Shown piece after piece: positions 7,893-16,078 of a stretch of DNA of 43,448 nt. The position numbers were made by a program, and so were the translations under genes. The notes under the pieces were generated by a model. It saw only the letters and a program-made list of their open reading frames with translations, was not told the DNA's origin and did not search any database. Position 1 is the first letter of the stretch, and every line of letters begins with the position of its first letter. The stretch is from NCBI RefSeq assembly GCF_001439805.1, contig NZ_JYLK01000026.1, positions 1 through 43,448 of the forward strand. The letters run 5' to 3'. This DNA is from Pseudomonas trivialis (lineage in GTDB: Bacteria > Pseudomonadota > Gammaproteobacteria > Pseudomonadales > Pseudomonadaceae).

Positions 7893-9206
7893 TTATTTAG
7901 CGGCTGAAACTCGCCACACCTTATTCCCCACATCATCGGCCACGAGCAGATCCCCCTGCTGATCGATCACCACGCCCACCGGCCGGCCCATGGCTTTCTC
8001 GTCCTTGTCGAGGAAACCGGTCAGCACGTCCACCGGCTGCCCCTTGGGTTGCCCGCCTTCGAACGGCACGAAGATCACCTTGTAGCCACTGTGCGGCTTG
8101 CGGTTCCACGAGCCGTGCTGACCGATGAACGCGCCGTTGCTGAAGGGCGCCGGGAGTTTGCTGCCTTCGGCAAAGGTCAGGCCCAGGGAGGCGGTATGCG
8201 GGCCCACGGCGTAGTCCGGCGCAATGGCCTTGGCCACAAGCTCCGGGTTCTGCGGCGTCACGCGCACGTCCACATGCTGGCCGTAGTAGCTGAACGGCCA
8301 GCCATAAAAGCCACCGTCCTTGACCGAAGTGATGTAGTCCGGCACCAGGTCGCTGCCGATTTCGTCGCGCTCGTTGACTGCCGTCCACAGTTTGCCGCTC
8401 TGCGGCTCCCAGGCCATGCCGTTGGGGTTGCGCAGACCCGAGGCGAAAATCCGGTGCTGGCCGGTGGCGCGGTCGACTTCCCAGATCGCTGCGCGGCCTT
8501 GTTCGACTTCCAGGCCGTTTTCGCCGACGTTACTGTTGGAGCCGACACTCACGTACAGCTTGCTGCCGTCCTTGCTCGCCACCACGTTTTTCGTCCAGTG
8601 GTGATTCAGCGGGCCACCGGGCAAGTCCACAACCGTGGCGCCCTGGGTTTTGATCGCGGTCTCGCCCGGTTGATAGGCGAAGCGCAGCAGTTTGTCCGAG
8701 TCGGCCACGTACAGGTCGTTGCCCACCAGGGTCATGCCGAATGGCGAGTTGAGGTTTTCCAGGAACACCGTGCGTGTCTCGGCCACGCCGTCGTGGTCGG
8801 CATCGCGCAGCAGGGTGATGCGGTTCGGGCTCGGCACGCCGGCGCCGGCGCGGCCCATGACTTTCTCCATCACCCAGCCGCGAATGCCCTTGGCATCATC
8901 CGGCTTGGGCGGCGCGTTGGTTTCGGCCACCAGCACGTCGCCATTGGGCAACACATACAGCCAGCGCGGGTGGTCCAGGCCTTCGGCGAACGCGGCCACC
9001 TGGGTACCAGCGGCGGCCGTCGGCTTGGCGCCTTCAGGCCAGCCGATGGCCGGTGCGATATTCACGGTGGGGATCAGCGTCTTGTTCGGCTGCGGCAATT
9101 TGGGCGACGGCCCGGTGCCATCCGAGACCTGCAACGTCGAGCTTTCACCGCAGGCGGCGAGGGTGCCGGCGAGCATGATGAGTAAGGCGAGTCTTGTTTT
9201 ATGCAT
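7893..9206 (-). CDS. PQQ-type sugar dehydrogenase / L-sorbosone dehydrogenase-like lipoprotein
   Basis: The 437-residue product has a lipoprotein signal ending LAAC (Cys19) and a beta-propeller of the glucose/sorbosone dehydrogenase family: FAEGLDHPRWLYVLPNGDVL near residue 75, NSPFGMTLVGNDLYVAD, GLRNPNGMAWEPQSG, YGWPFSYYG and a late FIGQHGSWNRKP. These enzymes oxidise sugars with PQQ in the periplasm, or simply bind ligands; the physiological substrate in Pseudomonas is unknown to me. It is a single gene facing the NlpC/P60 pair and divergent from the cob operon. Confidence 0.85.
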   Translation of the reverse strand: MHKTRLALLIMLAGTLAACGESSTLQVSDGTGPSPKLPQPNKTLIPTVNIAPAIGWPEGAKPTAAAGTQVAAFAEGLDHPRWLYVLPNGDVLVAETNAPPKPDDAKGIRGWVMEKVMGRAGAGVPSPNRITLLRDADHDGVAETRTVFLENLNSPFGMTLVGNDLYVADSDKLLRFAYQPGETAIKTQGATVVDLPGGPLNHHWTKNVVASKDGSKLYVSVGSNSNVGENGLEVEQGRAAIWEVDRATGQHRIFASGLRNPNGMAWEPQSGKLWTAVNERDEIGSDLVPDYITSVKDGGFYGWPFSYYGQHVDVRVTPQNPELVAKAIAPDYAVGPHTASLGLTFAEGSKLPAPFSNGAFIGQHGSWNRKPHSGYKVIFVPFEGGQPKGQPVDVLTGFLDKDEKAMGRPVGVVIDQQGDLLVADDVGNKVWRVSAAK

Positions 9207-9324
9207 GATTTTCTCCTGAATGCCTGTAAGGGTAGAGGATTGCCTGCGCGGGATGGTTCAAGTGTCAGGCCAGCTTTAATTGACGCTCCACCCCCAACCC
9301 ACTAACCTTCGCCGCTTGTTCCAG

Positions 9325-9544
9325 GTGCTCCGTGGCGCGTGCGTCGACAGAGTGAAACAGGGAAGCCGGTGAGTGAGCGCACTTGTACACAGTGCTGCCG
9401 CGATCCCGGCGCTGCCCCCGCAACGGTAAATGAGTCAAAACGGTGCTGTTTGCCACTGTATCGTGCGCGATATGGGAAGGCGCGCCGCCGGCCTGCCTGC
9501 GCTTGATACGTGCAGGCGCCGCTCATGAGTCCGGAGACCGGCCT
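9325..9544 (+). promoter_or_regulatory. Cobalamin (adenosylcobalamin) riboswitch
   Basis: The leader of the cob operon carries the conserved B12-aptamer signatures in order: AGGGAAGCCGGTG (about 9359-9371), GCTGCCCCCGCAACGGTA (about 9411-9427), the B12 box GCCACTG (9452-9458), GGGAAGGC, and ATGAGTCCGGAGACCGGCC at the 3' end (about 9525-9543). In this class, cobalamin binding lowers expression of the downstream genes. The aptamer ends about 97 bases before the cobO start, leaving room for the expression platform described separately. Ends are approximate; the class is clear. Confidence 0.95.
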
Positions 9545-9563
9545 TGAACATTCAACAGCATCA

Positions 9564-9617
9564 CGGTGGGCGATGCTTGGCTGTCTGTATGCGCTTGTTT
9601 CCTGCCCGCCGTTTTTG
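9564..9617 (+). terminator. Candidate expression-platform terminator of the B12 riboswitch
   Basis: CGGTGGGC (9564-9571) can pair with GCCCGCCG (9604-9611) with one wobble, and the second arm is followed directly by TTTTTG. That is the form of a riboswitch-controlled terminator, although the 32-base loop is long. It lies between the aptamer and the cobO ribosome binding site (GGAGAG, 9630-9635). Control at translation remains possible; the call is an inference from base pairing alone. Confidence 0.4.
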
Positions 9618-9640
9618 TCCAGCCCCAACGGAGAGCTGCC

Positions 9641-10252
9641 ATGACCGATTCCCCCGAACGCGACGAGCGCCATCTGGCGCGCATGCTGCGCAAAAAAGCC
9701 GTGATCGACGAGCGCATCGCCAATTCTCCGAATGAGTGCGGCCTGCTGCTGGTGCTCACCGGCAACGGCAAAGGCAAGAGCAGCTCGGCCTTCGGCATGC
9801 TGGCCCGTGCCATGGGCCATGGCATGCAGTGCGGTGTGGTGCAGTTCATCAAGGGCCGTTTCAGCACCGGCGAAGAGATGTTCTTCCGCCGCTTCCCCGA
9901 GCAGGTGCGCTTTCACGTGATGGGCGAAGGCTTCACCTGGGAAACCCAGGACCGCCAGCGCGACATCGCCGCCGCCGAGGCCGCCTGGGCGGTGTCCCGG
10001 GCGATGCTGCAAGACCCCTCCATTGGCCTGGTGGTGCTGGACGAGTTGAACATCGCCCTCAAGCACGGCTACCTCAACCTTGATCAGGTCCTCAGCGACC
10101 TGCAGGCCCGCCCGCCGATGCAACACGTGGTGGTCACCGGCCGTGGCGCCAAGCCCGAACTGATTGAAATGGGCGACACCGTGACCGAAATGGGCATGCT
10201 CAAGCACGCATTCCAGGCCGGCATCAAGGCTCAGAAGGGCGTCGAACTTTGA
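9641..10252 (+). CDS. cobO: Cob(I)yrinic acid a,c-diamide adenosyltransferase
   Basis: CobO adds the 5'-deoxyadenosyl group from ATP to the reduced cobalt of corrinoids. The 203-residue protein is of the CobA/BtuR type: the P-loop GNGKGKSS lies at 41-48, followed by VVQFIKG, VVLDELNIALKHGY and VVVTGRGA near the C-terminus. The open frame extends 25 codons upstream, but the ATG at 9641 follows GGAGAG with six bases between and begins the conserved sequence (MTDSPERDERHLARM). It is the first gene after the riboswitch and overlaps cobB by four bases. Confidence 0.96.
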   Translation: MTDSPERDERHLARMLRKKAVIDERIANSPNECGLLLVLTGNGKGKSSSAFGMLARAMGHGMQCGVVQFIKGRFSTGEEMFFRRFPEQVRFHVMGEGFTWETQDRQRDIAAAEAAWAVSRAMLQDPSIGLVVLDELNIALKHGYLNLDQVLSDLQARPPMQHVVVTGRGAKPELIEMGDTVTEMGMLKHAFQAGIKAQKGVEL

Positions 10253-11604
10253 ATCAGCCCCGTCATTGCCCGGCCGTTCTGATCGCCGCACCGGCGTCCG
10301 GCCAGGGCAAAACCACCGTGACCGCTGCCCTGGCCCGCTTGCACCGCAACCTTGGGCGCAAGGTACGCGTGTTCAAATGCGGCCCGGACTTCCTCGACCC
10401 GATGATCCACGAGCGCGCCAGTAGTGCGCCGGTGTATCAGTTGGACATGTGGATGGTGGGCGAGCAGGAAAGTCGTCGCCTGTTGTGGGAAGCGGCGGGC
10501 GAGGCCGACCTTATTCTGATCGAAGGCGTCATGGGCCTGTTTGACGGCACGCCCTCCAGCGCCGACCTGGCGCGACATTTCGGCGTGCCGGTGCTCGGCG
10601 TGATCGACGGCACCGCCATGGCCCAGACCTTCGGCGCACTGGCCCTGGGCCTGGCGCGCTACCAGCCGGATCTACCGTTTGCCGGCGTGCTGGCCAACCG
10701 CGTCGGTACCCTGCGCCATGCGCAACTGCTCGAAGGCAGCCTCACCGAAGGCCTGCGCTGGTACGGCGCGCTGTCGCGCGAGACCGGTATCGAACTGCCC
10801 AGCCGTCACCTGGGCCTGGTGCAGGCCAGCGAACTCAATGACCTCGACGCGCGCCTGGACGCCGCCGCCCAGGCCCTTGGCAGCAGTTGCGAAGTGGCGG
10901 TGCCGCCGCCGGTGACCTTTGCCGTGCCTGAAGTGATCGCGGCCGAGCCGCTGCTCGCCGGCGTGCGCATTGCCATCGCGCGGGACGAAGCGTTTGCCTT
11001 CACCTATGGCGCCAGCCTGGACCTGTTGCGGGCGATGGGCGCCGAGCTGACGTTCTTTTCTCCGCTCCACGATAGGCAACTGCCCGACGCCGACAGCCTG
11101 TACCTGCCCGGTGGTTACCCGGAGCTGCATCACCAGGCGCTGTCGCACAATACCTCGATGCTCGCGTCCATTCGCGCCCATCACGCGGCGAACAAACCCT
11201 TGCTCGCCGAGTGTGGCGGCATGTTGTACCTGCTCGACTCGCTCACCGACGTCGACGGCACCCGCGCCGAACTGGTGGGCCTGTTGCAGGGCGACGCGGT
11301 GATGCAGAAAAAACTGGCAGCGCTGGCGCTGCAGAGTGTCGAGCTGCCGGAGGGCACGTTGCGCGGGCACACCTATCACCATTCCTTGACCAGCACCGAG
11401 TGGCAGCCGATCGCCCGTGGCCTGAGTCCCAATGGCGGGCGCGGCGCCGAGGCGGTGTATCGGCAGGGACGGATGACCGCTTCCTATGTGCACTTTTACT
11501 TTCCGTCGAATCCGGCGGCGGTGGCCGCGCTGTTTGCGCCGGACCTCAAGACAGCGTTCACAGATCAAACGGTGGGAGCGGGCTTGCCCGCGACAGCGCC
11601 ATGA
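10249..11604 (+). CDS. cobB: Cobyrinate a,c-diamide synthase
   Basis: CobB amidates the a and c side chains of (hydrogeno)cobyrinic acid using glutamine and ATP. The 451-residue protein has an N-terminal ATP domain with AAPASGQGKTT at 13-23 and a C-terminal glutamine amidotransferase-like domain with Cys322 in LLAECGGML and a late TYHHS region. It starts with TTG at 10249, overlapping the cobO stop (TTGA), the only start that keeps the conserved MNQPRHCPAVLIAAPASG N-terminus. The last 10-12 residues (VGAGLPATAP) are encoded by a REP repeat rather than family sequence, and the stop overlaps the bluB start (ATGA). Confidence 0.95.
   Translation: MNQPRHCPAVLIAAPASGQGKTTVTAALARLHRNLGRKVRVFKCGPDFLDPMIHERASSAPVYQLDMWMVGEQESRRLLWEAAGEADLILIEGVMGLFDGTPSSADLARHFGVPVLGVIDGTAMAQTFGALALGLARYQPDLPFAGVLANRVGTLRHAQLLEGSLTEGLRWYGALSRETGIELPSRHLGLVQASELNDLDARLDAAAQALGSSCEVAVPPPVTFAVPEVIAAEPLLAGVRIAIARDEAFAFTYGASLDLLRAMGAELTFFSPLHDRQLPDADSLYLPGGYPELHHQALSHNTSMLASIRAHHAANKPLLAECGGMLYLLDSLTDVDGTRAELVGLLQGDAVMQKKLAALALQSVELPEGTLRGHTYHHSLTSTEWQPIARGLSPNGGRGAEAVYRQGRMTASYVHFYFPSNPAAVAALFAPDLKTAFTDQTVGAGLPATAP
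11572..11592 (+). repeat. REP core inside the 3' end of cobB
   Basis: These 21 bases are identical to the REP core at 16010-16030 and lie wholly inside the cobB reading frame, encoding VGAGLPA. The arms GGGAGCGGGC and GCCCGCG can form the usual REP stem. REPs are mostly intergenic, so one that is translated at the end of a conserved gene is unusual. Confidence 0.85.
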
Positions 11605-12251
11605 CCGACCACGCCTTCCCCCAGGCCGAGCGCGACGCGGTCTACCGCGCCATCGCCGAACGCCGCGACATGCGCCACTTCAGCGGGGGTACGATCACAC
11701 CCGAATTACTGCAGCGCCTGCTCCAGGCCGCGCATCAGGCCCCGAGTGTCGGCCTGATGCAGCCGTGGCGGTTTATCCGCATCAGCGACCGCCCGTTGCG
11801 CGGGCGGATTCAGCAACTGGTGGAAGAGGAACGCGTGCGCACCGCCCAGGCCCTGGGCGAGTGCTCCGACCAGTTCATGAAGCTCAAGGTCGAAGGCATC
11901 CATGACTGCGCCGAAGTGCTGGTGGCGGCGTTGATGGATGACCGCGAGCGGCATATCTTCGGCCGTCGCACTTTGCCGGAAATGGACATGGCCTCGCTGT
12001 CCTGCGCGATCCAGAACCTGTGGCTGGCGGCGCGGGTGGAAGGGCTGGGCATGGGCTGGGTGTCGCTGTTCGAGCCCCAGGCCCTGGCCGACCTGCTGGG
12101 CTTGCCGCCGGGCGCCAAACCCCTGGCCGTATTGTGCCTGGGCCCGGTCGCCGAATTTTATCCGGCGCCGATGCTGCAGCTCGAAGGCTGGCGCGAGCCA
12201 CAACCGTTGAGTGACATGCTGTATGAAAATGCGTGGGGAGTGAGTCAATGA
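11601..12251 (+). CDS. bluB: 5,6-dimethylbenzimidazole synthase
   Basis: BluB uses O2 to break down reduced FMN into 5,6-dimethylbenzimidazole, the lower ligand of B12. The 216-residue protein has the nitroreductase-like fold of the family: RRDMRHFSGGTITPELL near residue 20, APSVGLMQPWRFIRI near 48, the FGRRTLPEMD segment, and AARVEGLGMGWVSLFEP. The long open frame starts upstream inside cobB; the ATG at 11601 overlaps the cobB stop and begins the family sequence. Its presence indicates the cell makes its own lower ligand aerobically. Confidence 0.94.
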   Translation: MTDHAFPQAERDAVYRAIAERRDMRHFSGGTITPELLQRLLQAAHQAPSVGLMQPWRFIRISDRPLRGRIQQLVEEERVRTAQALGECSDQFMKLKVEGIHDCAEVLVAALMDDRERHIFGRRTLPEMDMASLSCAIQNLWLAARVEGLGMGWVSLFEPQALADLLGLPPGAKPLAVLCLGPVAEFYPAPMLQLEGWREPQPLSDMLYENAWGVSQ

Positions 12252-13156
12252 GTGTGGCCTTGCTGTGCGTCGCTGCGGTGGCGCTGGACGCGCTGCTGGG
12301 TGAGCCCCGGCGCTGGCATCCGCTGGTGGCGTTTGGCAACTTCGCCGGGCGTATCGAGCAACGCTTCAACAGCGGTGGACGCGGCTGGCGCAGCCATGGC
12401 GTGACCGCTTGGGTGATCGCGGTGGTGCCGTTGACCCTGCTGGCCACCGCGTTGTCATGGGCGCCCTGCATTGGCTGGGCGCTGGAGATCCTCGCGTTGT
12501 ACTGCGCCCTGGGCATGCGCAGCCTGGGCGAACATGTGATGCCCGTGGCCCAGGCCCTGCGCAGCGATGACCTGGTTGAGGCGCGCGCACGGGTGAGCTA
12601 CCTGGTCAGCCGCGAGACCGCCGAACTGGACGCCACCGACGTCGCCCGCGCCGCCACCGAATCGGTGCTGGAAAACGGCAGCGACGCGGTATTTGCCGCA
12701 CTGTTCTGGTTTGTGGTTGCCGGCGTGCCAGGCGTGGTGCTCTATCGTCTGAGCAATACGCTGGACGCGATGTGGGGCTACCGCACTGAACGCTTCGAGC
12801 GCTTCGGCTGGGCGGCGGCCAGAATTGACGATGTGCTCAACTATATTCCCGCACGGCTGGTGGCCTTGACCTACGCCGTGCTGGGCAAGACCCGTCTGGC
12901 GCTCAAGTGCTGGCGCACCCAGGGTCCGAGCTGGGACAGTCCCAACGCCGGGCCGGTGATGGCGTCTGGCGCGGGCGCGCTGGGCGTGGCGCTGGGCGGC
13001 GAAGCGATTTATCACGGCGAGCTGCACCAGCGTCCACCGCTGGGCGAAGGCCCGCCGGCGGATGCCGATGCCATCGAGCGGGGCTGGCAACTGGTGCAGC
13101 GCGGCGTGTGGTTGTGGCTGCTGATCCTGTGCGTGGGGGCGCAATTTTATGCTTGA
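12248..13156 (+). CDS. cbiB: Adenosylcobinamide-phosphate synthase (CbiB/CobD)
   Basis: CbiB joins the aminopropanol arm (from threonine phosphate) to adenosylcobyric acid in the inner membrane. The 302-residue product is hydrophobic and carries the family sequence: LDALLGEPRRWHPLVAFGNF near residue 16, YLVSRETAELD, ATESVLENGSDAVFAALFW, LYRLSNTLDAMWGYR, and a late SPNAGPVMASGAGALGV. The ATG at 12248 overlaps the bluB stop (ATGA); the gene overlaps cobD by eight bases. The name is cobD in the P. denitrificans system, cbiB in the Salmonella system. Confidence 0.94.
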   Translation: MSVALLCVAAVALDALLGEPRRWHPLVAFGNFAGRIEQRFNSGGRGWRSHGVTAWVIAVVPLTLLATALSWAPCIGWALEILALYCALGMRSLGEHVMPVAQALRSDDLVEARARVSYLVSRETAELDATDVARAATESVLENGSDAVFAALFWFVVAGVPGVVLYRLSNTLDAMWGYRTERFERFGWAAARIDDVLNYIPARLVALTYAVLGKTRLALKCWRTQGPSWDSPNAGPVMASGAGALGVALGGEAIYHGELHQRPPLGEGPPADADAIERGWQLVQRGVWLWLLILCVGAQFYA

Positions 13157-14138
13157 GCACGGCGGACGGCTGCGCAAGGCGGCCATTCAATACGGTATTG
13201 CCGAAGATCAGTGGCTCGACTTGTCCAGCGGCCTGGCGCCGTGGCCATGGCCGATCCCCGAGATCCCGCTGCCGGCCTGGGCGCGCCTGCCGGAAACCGA
13301 CGATGGCCTGGAGTTGGCCGCCAGCGAGTATTACGGCGCGGCGCACGTGTTGGCGGTGGCCGGTTCCCAGATGGCCATCCAGCTACTGCCGCGCCTGCGT
13401 CGCTCCGGCAAGGTCGGCGTGCTGTCGCCGTGTTATGCCGAACACGCTGAAGCCTGGCGTCGCGCCGGGTATGTGGTGCGCGAAGTGCAGGAGCAGGAAG
13501 TCGACTTCTTTCTCGACAGCCTTGATGTGCTGGTGGTGGTCAACCCGAACAACCCCACCGGGTTGAGCCTGAGCCCGCGACGCCTGCTCGACTGGCACAC
13601 CCGCCTGGCGCAGCGCGGTGGCTGGCTGGTGGTGGACGAAGCGTTCATGGACGTCACCCCGCACCTGAGCCTGGCGGGCCATGCCCATCAGGTCGGGTTG
13701 ATCGTGCTGCGTTCATTCGGCAAGTTCTTCGGCCTGGCCGGTGTGCGGCTGGGCTTTGTCCTGGCCGAGCGGCGGTTGCTCAAGTTGCTCGCCGAGCAGG
13801 TCGGTCCCTGGGCCGTCAGCGGGCCGACACGTGTGCTGGGTCAGGCATGTCTGCGTGACAGCGACGGGCACACGCGCCAGCGCGCGCGGTGTGTCGAGGC
13901 CGGGCAGCGTTTGTTTGCCCTGCTCGAGCGCCACGGCTTTCAACCTCAGGGCGGCTGCGCTCTGTTCCAGTGGTTGATCACGACGCACGCCGAACGGCTG
14001 CACGAATTCATGGCCCAGCGCGGCATCCTGCTGCGCCTGTTTGCCCACAACAGCAGCCTGCGCTTCGGCCTGCCCGACACCGAGGTCGACTGGCTGCGCC
14101 TCGAGACGGCCCTGGCCGCTTACCGGGAGACTGCATGA
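13149..14138 (+). CDS. cobD: Threonine-phosphate decarboxylase (PLP enzyme)
   Basis: This fold-type I PLP enzyme decarboxylates L-threonine-O-3-phosphate to (R)-1-aminopropan-2-yl phosphate, the linker used by CbiB. The 329-residue protein shows NPNNPTG at 132-138, the PLP-binding Asp163 in VVDEAFMD, and the Schiff-base Lys192 in RSFGKFFGLAG. It starts inside cbiB (eight-base overlap) and overlaps cobQ by four bases. The name is cobC in P. denitrificans usage. L-threonine kinase, needed to supply the substrate, is not in this window. Confidence 0.94.
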   Translation: MLEHGGRLRKAAIQYGIAEDQWLDLSSGLAPWPWPIPEIPLPAWARLPETDDGLELAASEYYGAAHVLAVAGSQMAIQLLPRLRRSGKVGVLSPCYAEHAEAWRRAGYVVREVQEQEVDFFLDSLDVLVVVNPNNPTGLSLSPRRLLDWHTRLAQRGGWLVVDEAFMDVTPHLSLAGHAHQVGLIVLRSFGKFFGLAGVRLGFVLAERRLLKLLAEQVGPWAVSGPTRVLGQACLRDSDGHTRQRARCVEAGQRLFALLERHGFQPQGGCALFQWLITTHAERLHEFMAQRGILLRLFAHNSSLRFGLPDTEVDWLRLETALAAYRETA

Positions 14139-15586
14139 GTACGCTGATGGTGCAGGGCACCACCTCCGATGCCGGCAAAAGTACCCTGGTGACCGCGCTG
14201 TGCCGCTGGCTGGTGCGCCAGGGCGTGGCGGTGGCGCCGTTCAAGCCGCAGAACATGGCCCTCAACAGCGCCGTGACCGCCGAAGGCGGCGAGATCGGCC
14301 GTGCCCAGGCCGTGCAGGCCCAGGCCGCGCGCCTGGTGCCCCACACCGACATGAACCCGGTGTTGCTCAAACCCAACAGCGACACCGGCTCCCAGGTCAT
14401 CATCCATGGCCGCGCCGTCACCAGCATGAACGCGGTGGCCTACCACGATTACAAAGCCATTGCGATGCAGGCGGTACTGGCCTCCCATGCACGCCTGAGC
14501 GCAGCCTATCCGGTGGTGATGGTGGAAGGCGCGGGTTCGCCGGCAGAGATCAACCTGCGCGCCAACGACATCGCCAACATGGGCTTTGCCGAGGCGGTGG
14601 ACTGCCCGGTGCTGCTGATCGCCGATATCAACCGTGGCGGCGTGTTCGCCCATTTGGTGGGTACCCTGGAACTGCTCTCGCCCAGCGAACAGGCGCGGGT
14701 CCGGGGCTTTATCATCAACCGCTTTCGCGGCGACATCGCGCTGCTGCAGCCGGGGCTGGATTGGCTCCAGGCACGCACCGGCAAACCGGTGGTGGGCGTG
14801 TTGCCCTATGTGATGGACCTGCACCTGGAAGCCGAGGACGGCATCGACCGGCGCCAGATCGACAAGGCTGCACAGGTGCTCAAGGTGGTGGTGCCGGTGT
14901 TGCCGCGCATCAGCAACCATACGGATTTCGACCCGTTGCGCCTGCATCCCCAGGTGGACCTGCAGTTCGTGGGGCCGGGCCAGCCGATTCCGGCCGCGGA
15001 CCTGATCATCCTGCCGGGCTCGAAAAGTGTGCGCAGTGATTTGGCGTACCTGCGCGCCAATGGCTGGGACAGCGCCATGGCGCGGCACTTGCGCTATGGC
15101 GGCAAGGTGCTGGGGATTTGCGGTGGTTTGCAGATGCTGGGCGAGCAGGTGCATGACCCGCTTGGGCTGGAAGGGGCCGCGGGGTCCAGTGATGGGTTGA
15201 GGCTGCTGGCGTTCACCACCACACTGGAAGAAGAAAAGCAGTTGCGCAATGTGCGTGGGCGGCTGTTGTTGGAGGACGCTGAGGTCAGTGGCTATGAGAT
15301 TCACGCGGGGGTGACGTCCGGTGACGGGCTGTCGCGTGCTGCGGTGCTGCTGGATGATGGGCGCAGTGATGGCGCGCTCAGTGCTGACGGGCAAATTCTC
15401 GGCACCTACTTGCACGGATTGTTCGAAACTCCCGCCGCGTGCAGCGCTTTGCTGCGTTGGGCCGGGTTGCTGGATGTGCAGGAGGTGGATTACCACGCGT
15501 TGCGTGAGCGCGATATCGAGCGGTTGGCGGATTTGGTCGAGAACCATCTGGATACCGAGTTGTTACGCAAACTGTGTGGAATCTGA
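14135..15586 (+). CDS. cobQ: Cobyric acid synthase
   Basis: CobQ amidates the b, d, e and g side chains of adenosylcobyrinic acid a,c-diamide. The 483-residue protein has GTTSDAGKST at 8-17 (ATP site), FKPQNMALNS near 35, VEGAGSPAEINLR near 130, and a C-terminal glutamine amidotransferase-like domain with Cys329 in LGICGGLQMLG and a late TYLHGLFE. The ATG at 14135 overlaps the cobD stop. After this gene the tightly packed operon is broken by about 490 bp of repeats before cobU. Confidence 0.96.
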   Translation: MSTLMVQGTTSDAGKSTLVTALCRWLVRQGVAVAPFKPQNMALNSAVTAEGGEIGRAQAVQAQAARLVPHTDMNPVLLKPNSDTGSQVIIHGRAVTSMNAVAYHDYKAIAMQAVLASHARLSAAYPVVMVEGAGSPAEINLRANDIANMGFAEAVDCPVLLIADINRGGVFAHLVGTLELLSPSEQARVRGFIINRFRGDIALLQPGLDWLQARTGKPVVGVLPYVMDLHLEAEDGIDRRQIDKAAQVLKVVVPVLPRISNHTDFDPLRLHPQVDLQFVGPGQPIPAADLIILPGSKSVRSDLAYLRANGWDSAMARHLRYGGKVLGICGGLQMLGEQVHDPLGLEGAAGSSDGLRLLAFTTTLEEEKQLRNVRGRLLLEDAEVSGYEIHAGVTSGDGLSRAAVLLDDGRSDGALSADGQILGTYLHGLFETPAACSALLRWAGLLDVQEVDYHALRERDIERLADLVENHLDTELLRKLCGI

Positions 15587-16078
15587 CGGTGTACAGACAG
15601 CCTCTCTGTGCCCGCGAAGGCGGCCTGACAGTCGGTCATTATTTAACTGAAACGCCACGTTCCCAATGTGGGAGGGGGCTTGCTCCCGATGGCGGTTTTT
15701 CAGTGTACCTGTCCGTTGCTGCGGTAACGGCTGCTGATGGTTCCGCTCTTACAGCAGGTCACTTTTGGAAGAGCCCAAAAGTAACCAAAAGGCTCTCGCC
15801 CCACCACTCGGCACCTCGCTTAGGCTCGGTGTGCCCGAACACAGGCTTGAATCCGGGGGCCGCCACGATGGGCCATTCATGGCCCAGCGCGGCTAACCCG
15901 GCGTCCTGCCGGGTTGCCCACGGATTCAAACCTGCGTTCGGCCAGCGTGGTTTTACGGGGCGCCTGAGATCAAAATCAAAAGCCAGCTCAAAAGCTGATG
16001 TGCTTTTCTGTGGGAGCGGGCTTGCCCGCGATGGCGGCCTGACAGCCAAACAATTTCAGCCAACCGAAGGTGCCATCC
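15587..16078 (+). repeat. Repeat-filled gap in the cob operon (REPs plus modular repeat)
   Basis: No credible gene lies here. The block contains a partial REP at about 15609-15633, a REP at 15667-15695 (core TGTGGGAGGGGGCTTGCTCC), a hairpin repeat at 15757-15786, a CAGCGTGG...GGGGCGCCT module at 15943-15965, and another REP at 16010-16045. Similar modules recur at 34119-34483. The final REP ends about 25 bases before the cobU ribosome binding site. The block may lower or decouple expression of cobU-cobT-cobC-cobS from the riboswitch, or may carry its own promoter; I cannot identify one. Confidence 0.85.
15757..15786 (+). repeat. Hairpin module, copy A
   Basis: GGTCACTTTTGG (15757-15768) pairs with CCAAAAGTAACC (15775-15786) apart from one C-A mismatch. 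The same module, with a G-C to A-T pair change and an otherwise similar loop (GAAGAG), occurs as a perfect hairpin at 34178-34210. Confidence 0.8.

Noticed and set aside
15587..16078. A degraded gene in the cobQ-cobU gap
   Set aside because: The frames of 170 and 96 codons here are made of REP and modular repeat sequence that recurs elsewhere in the window; no protein family is visible.
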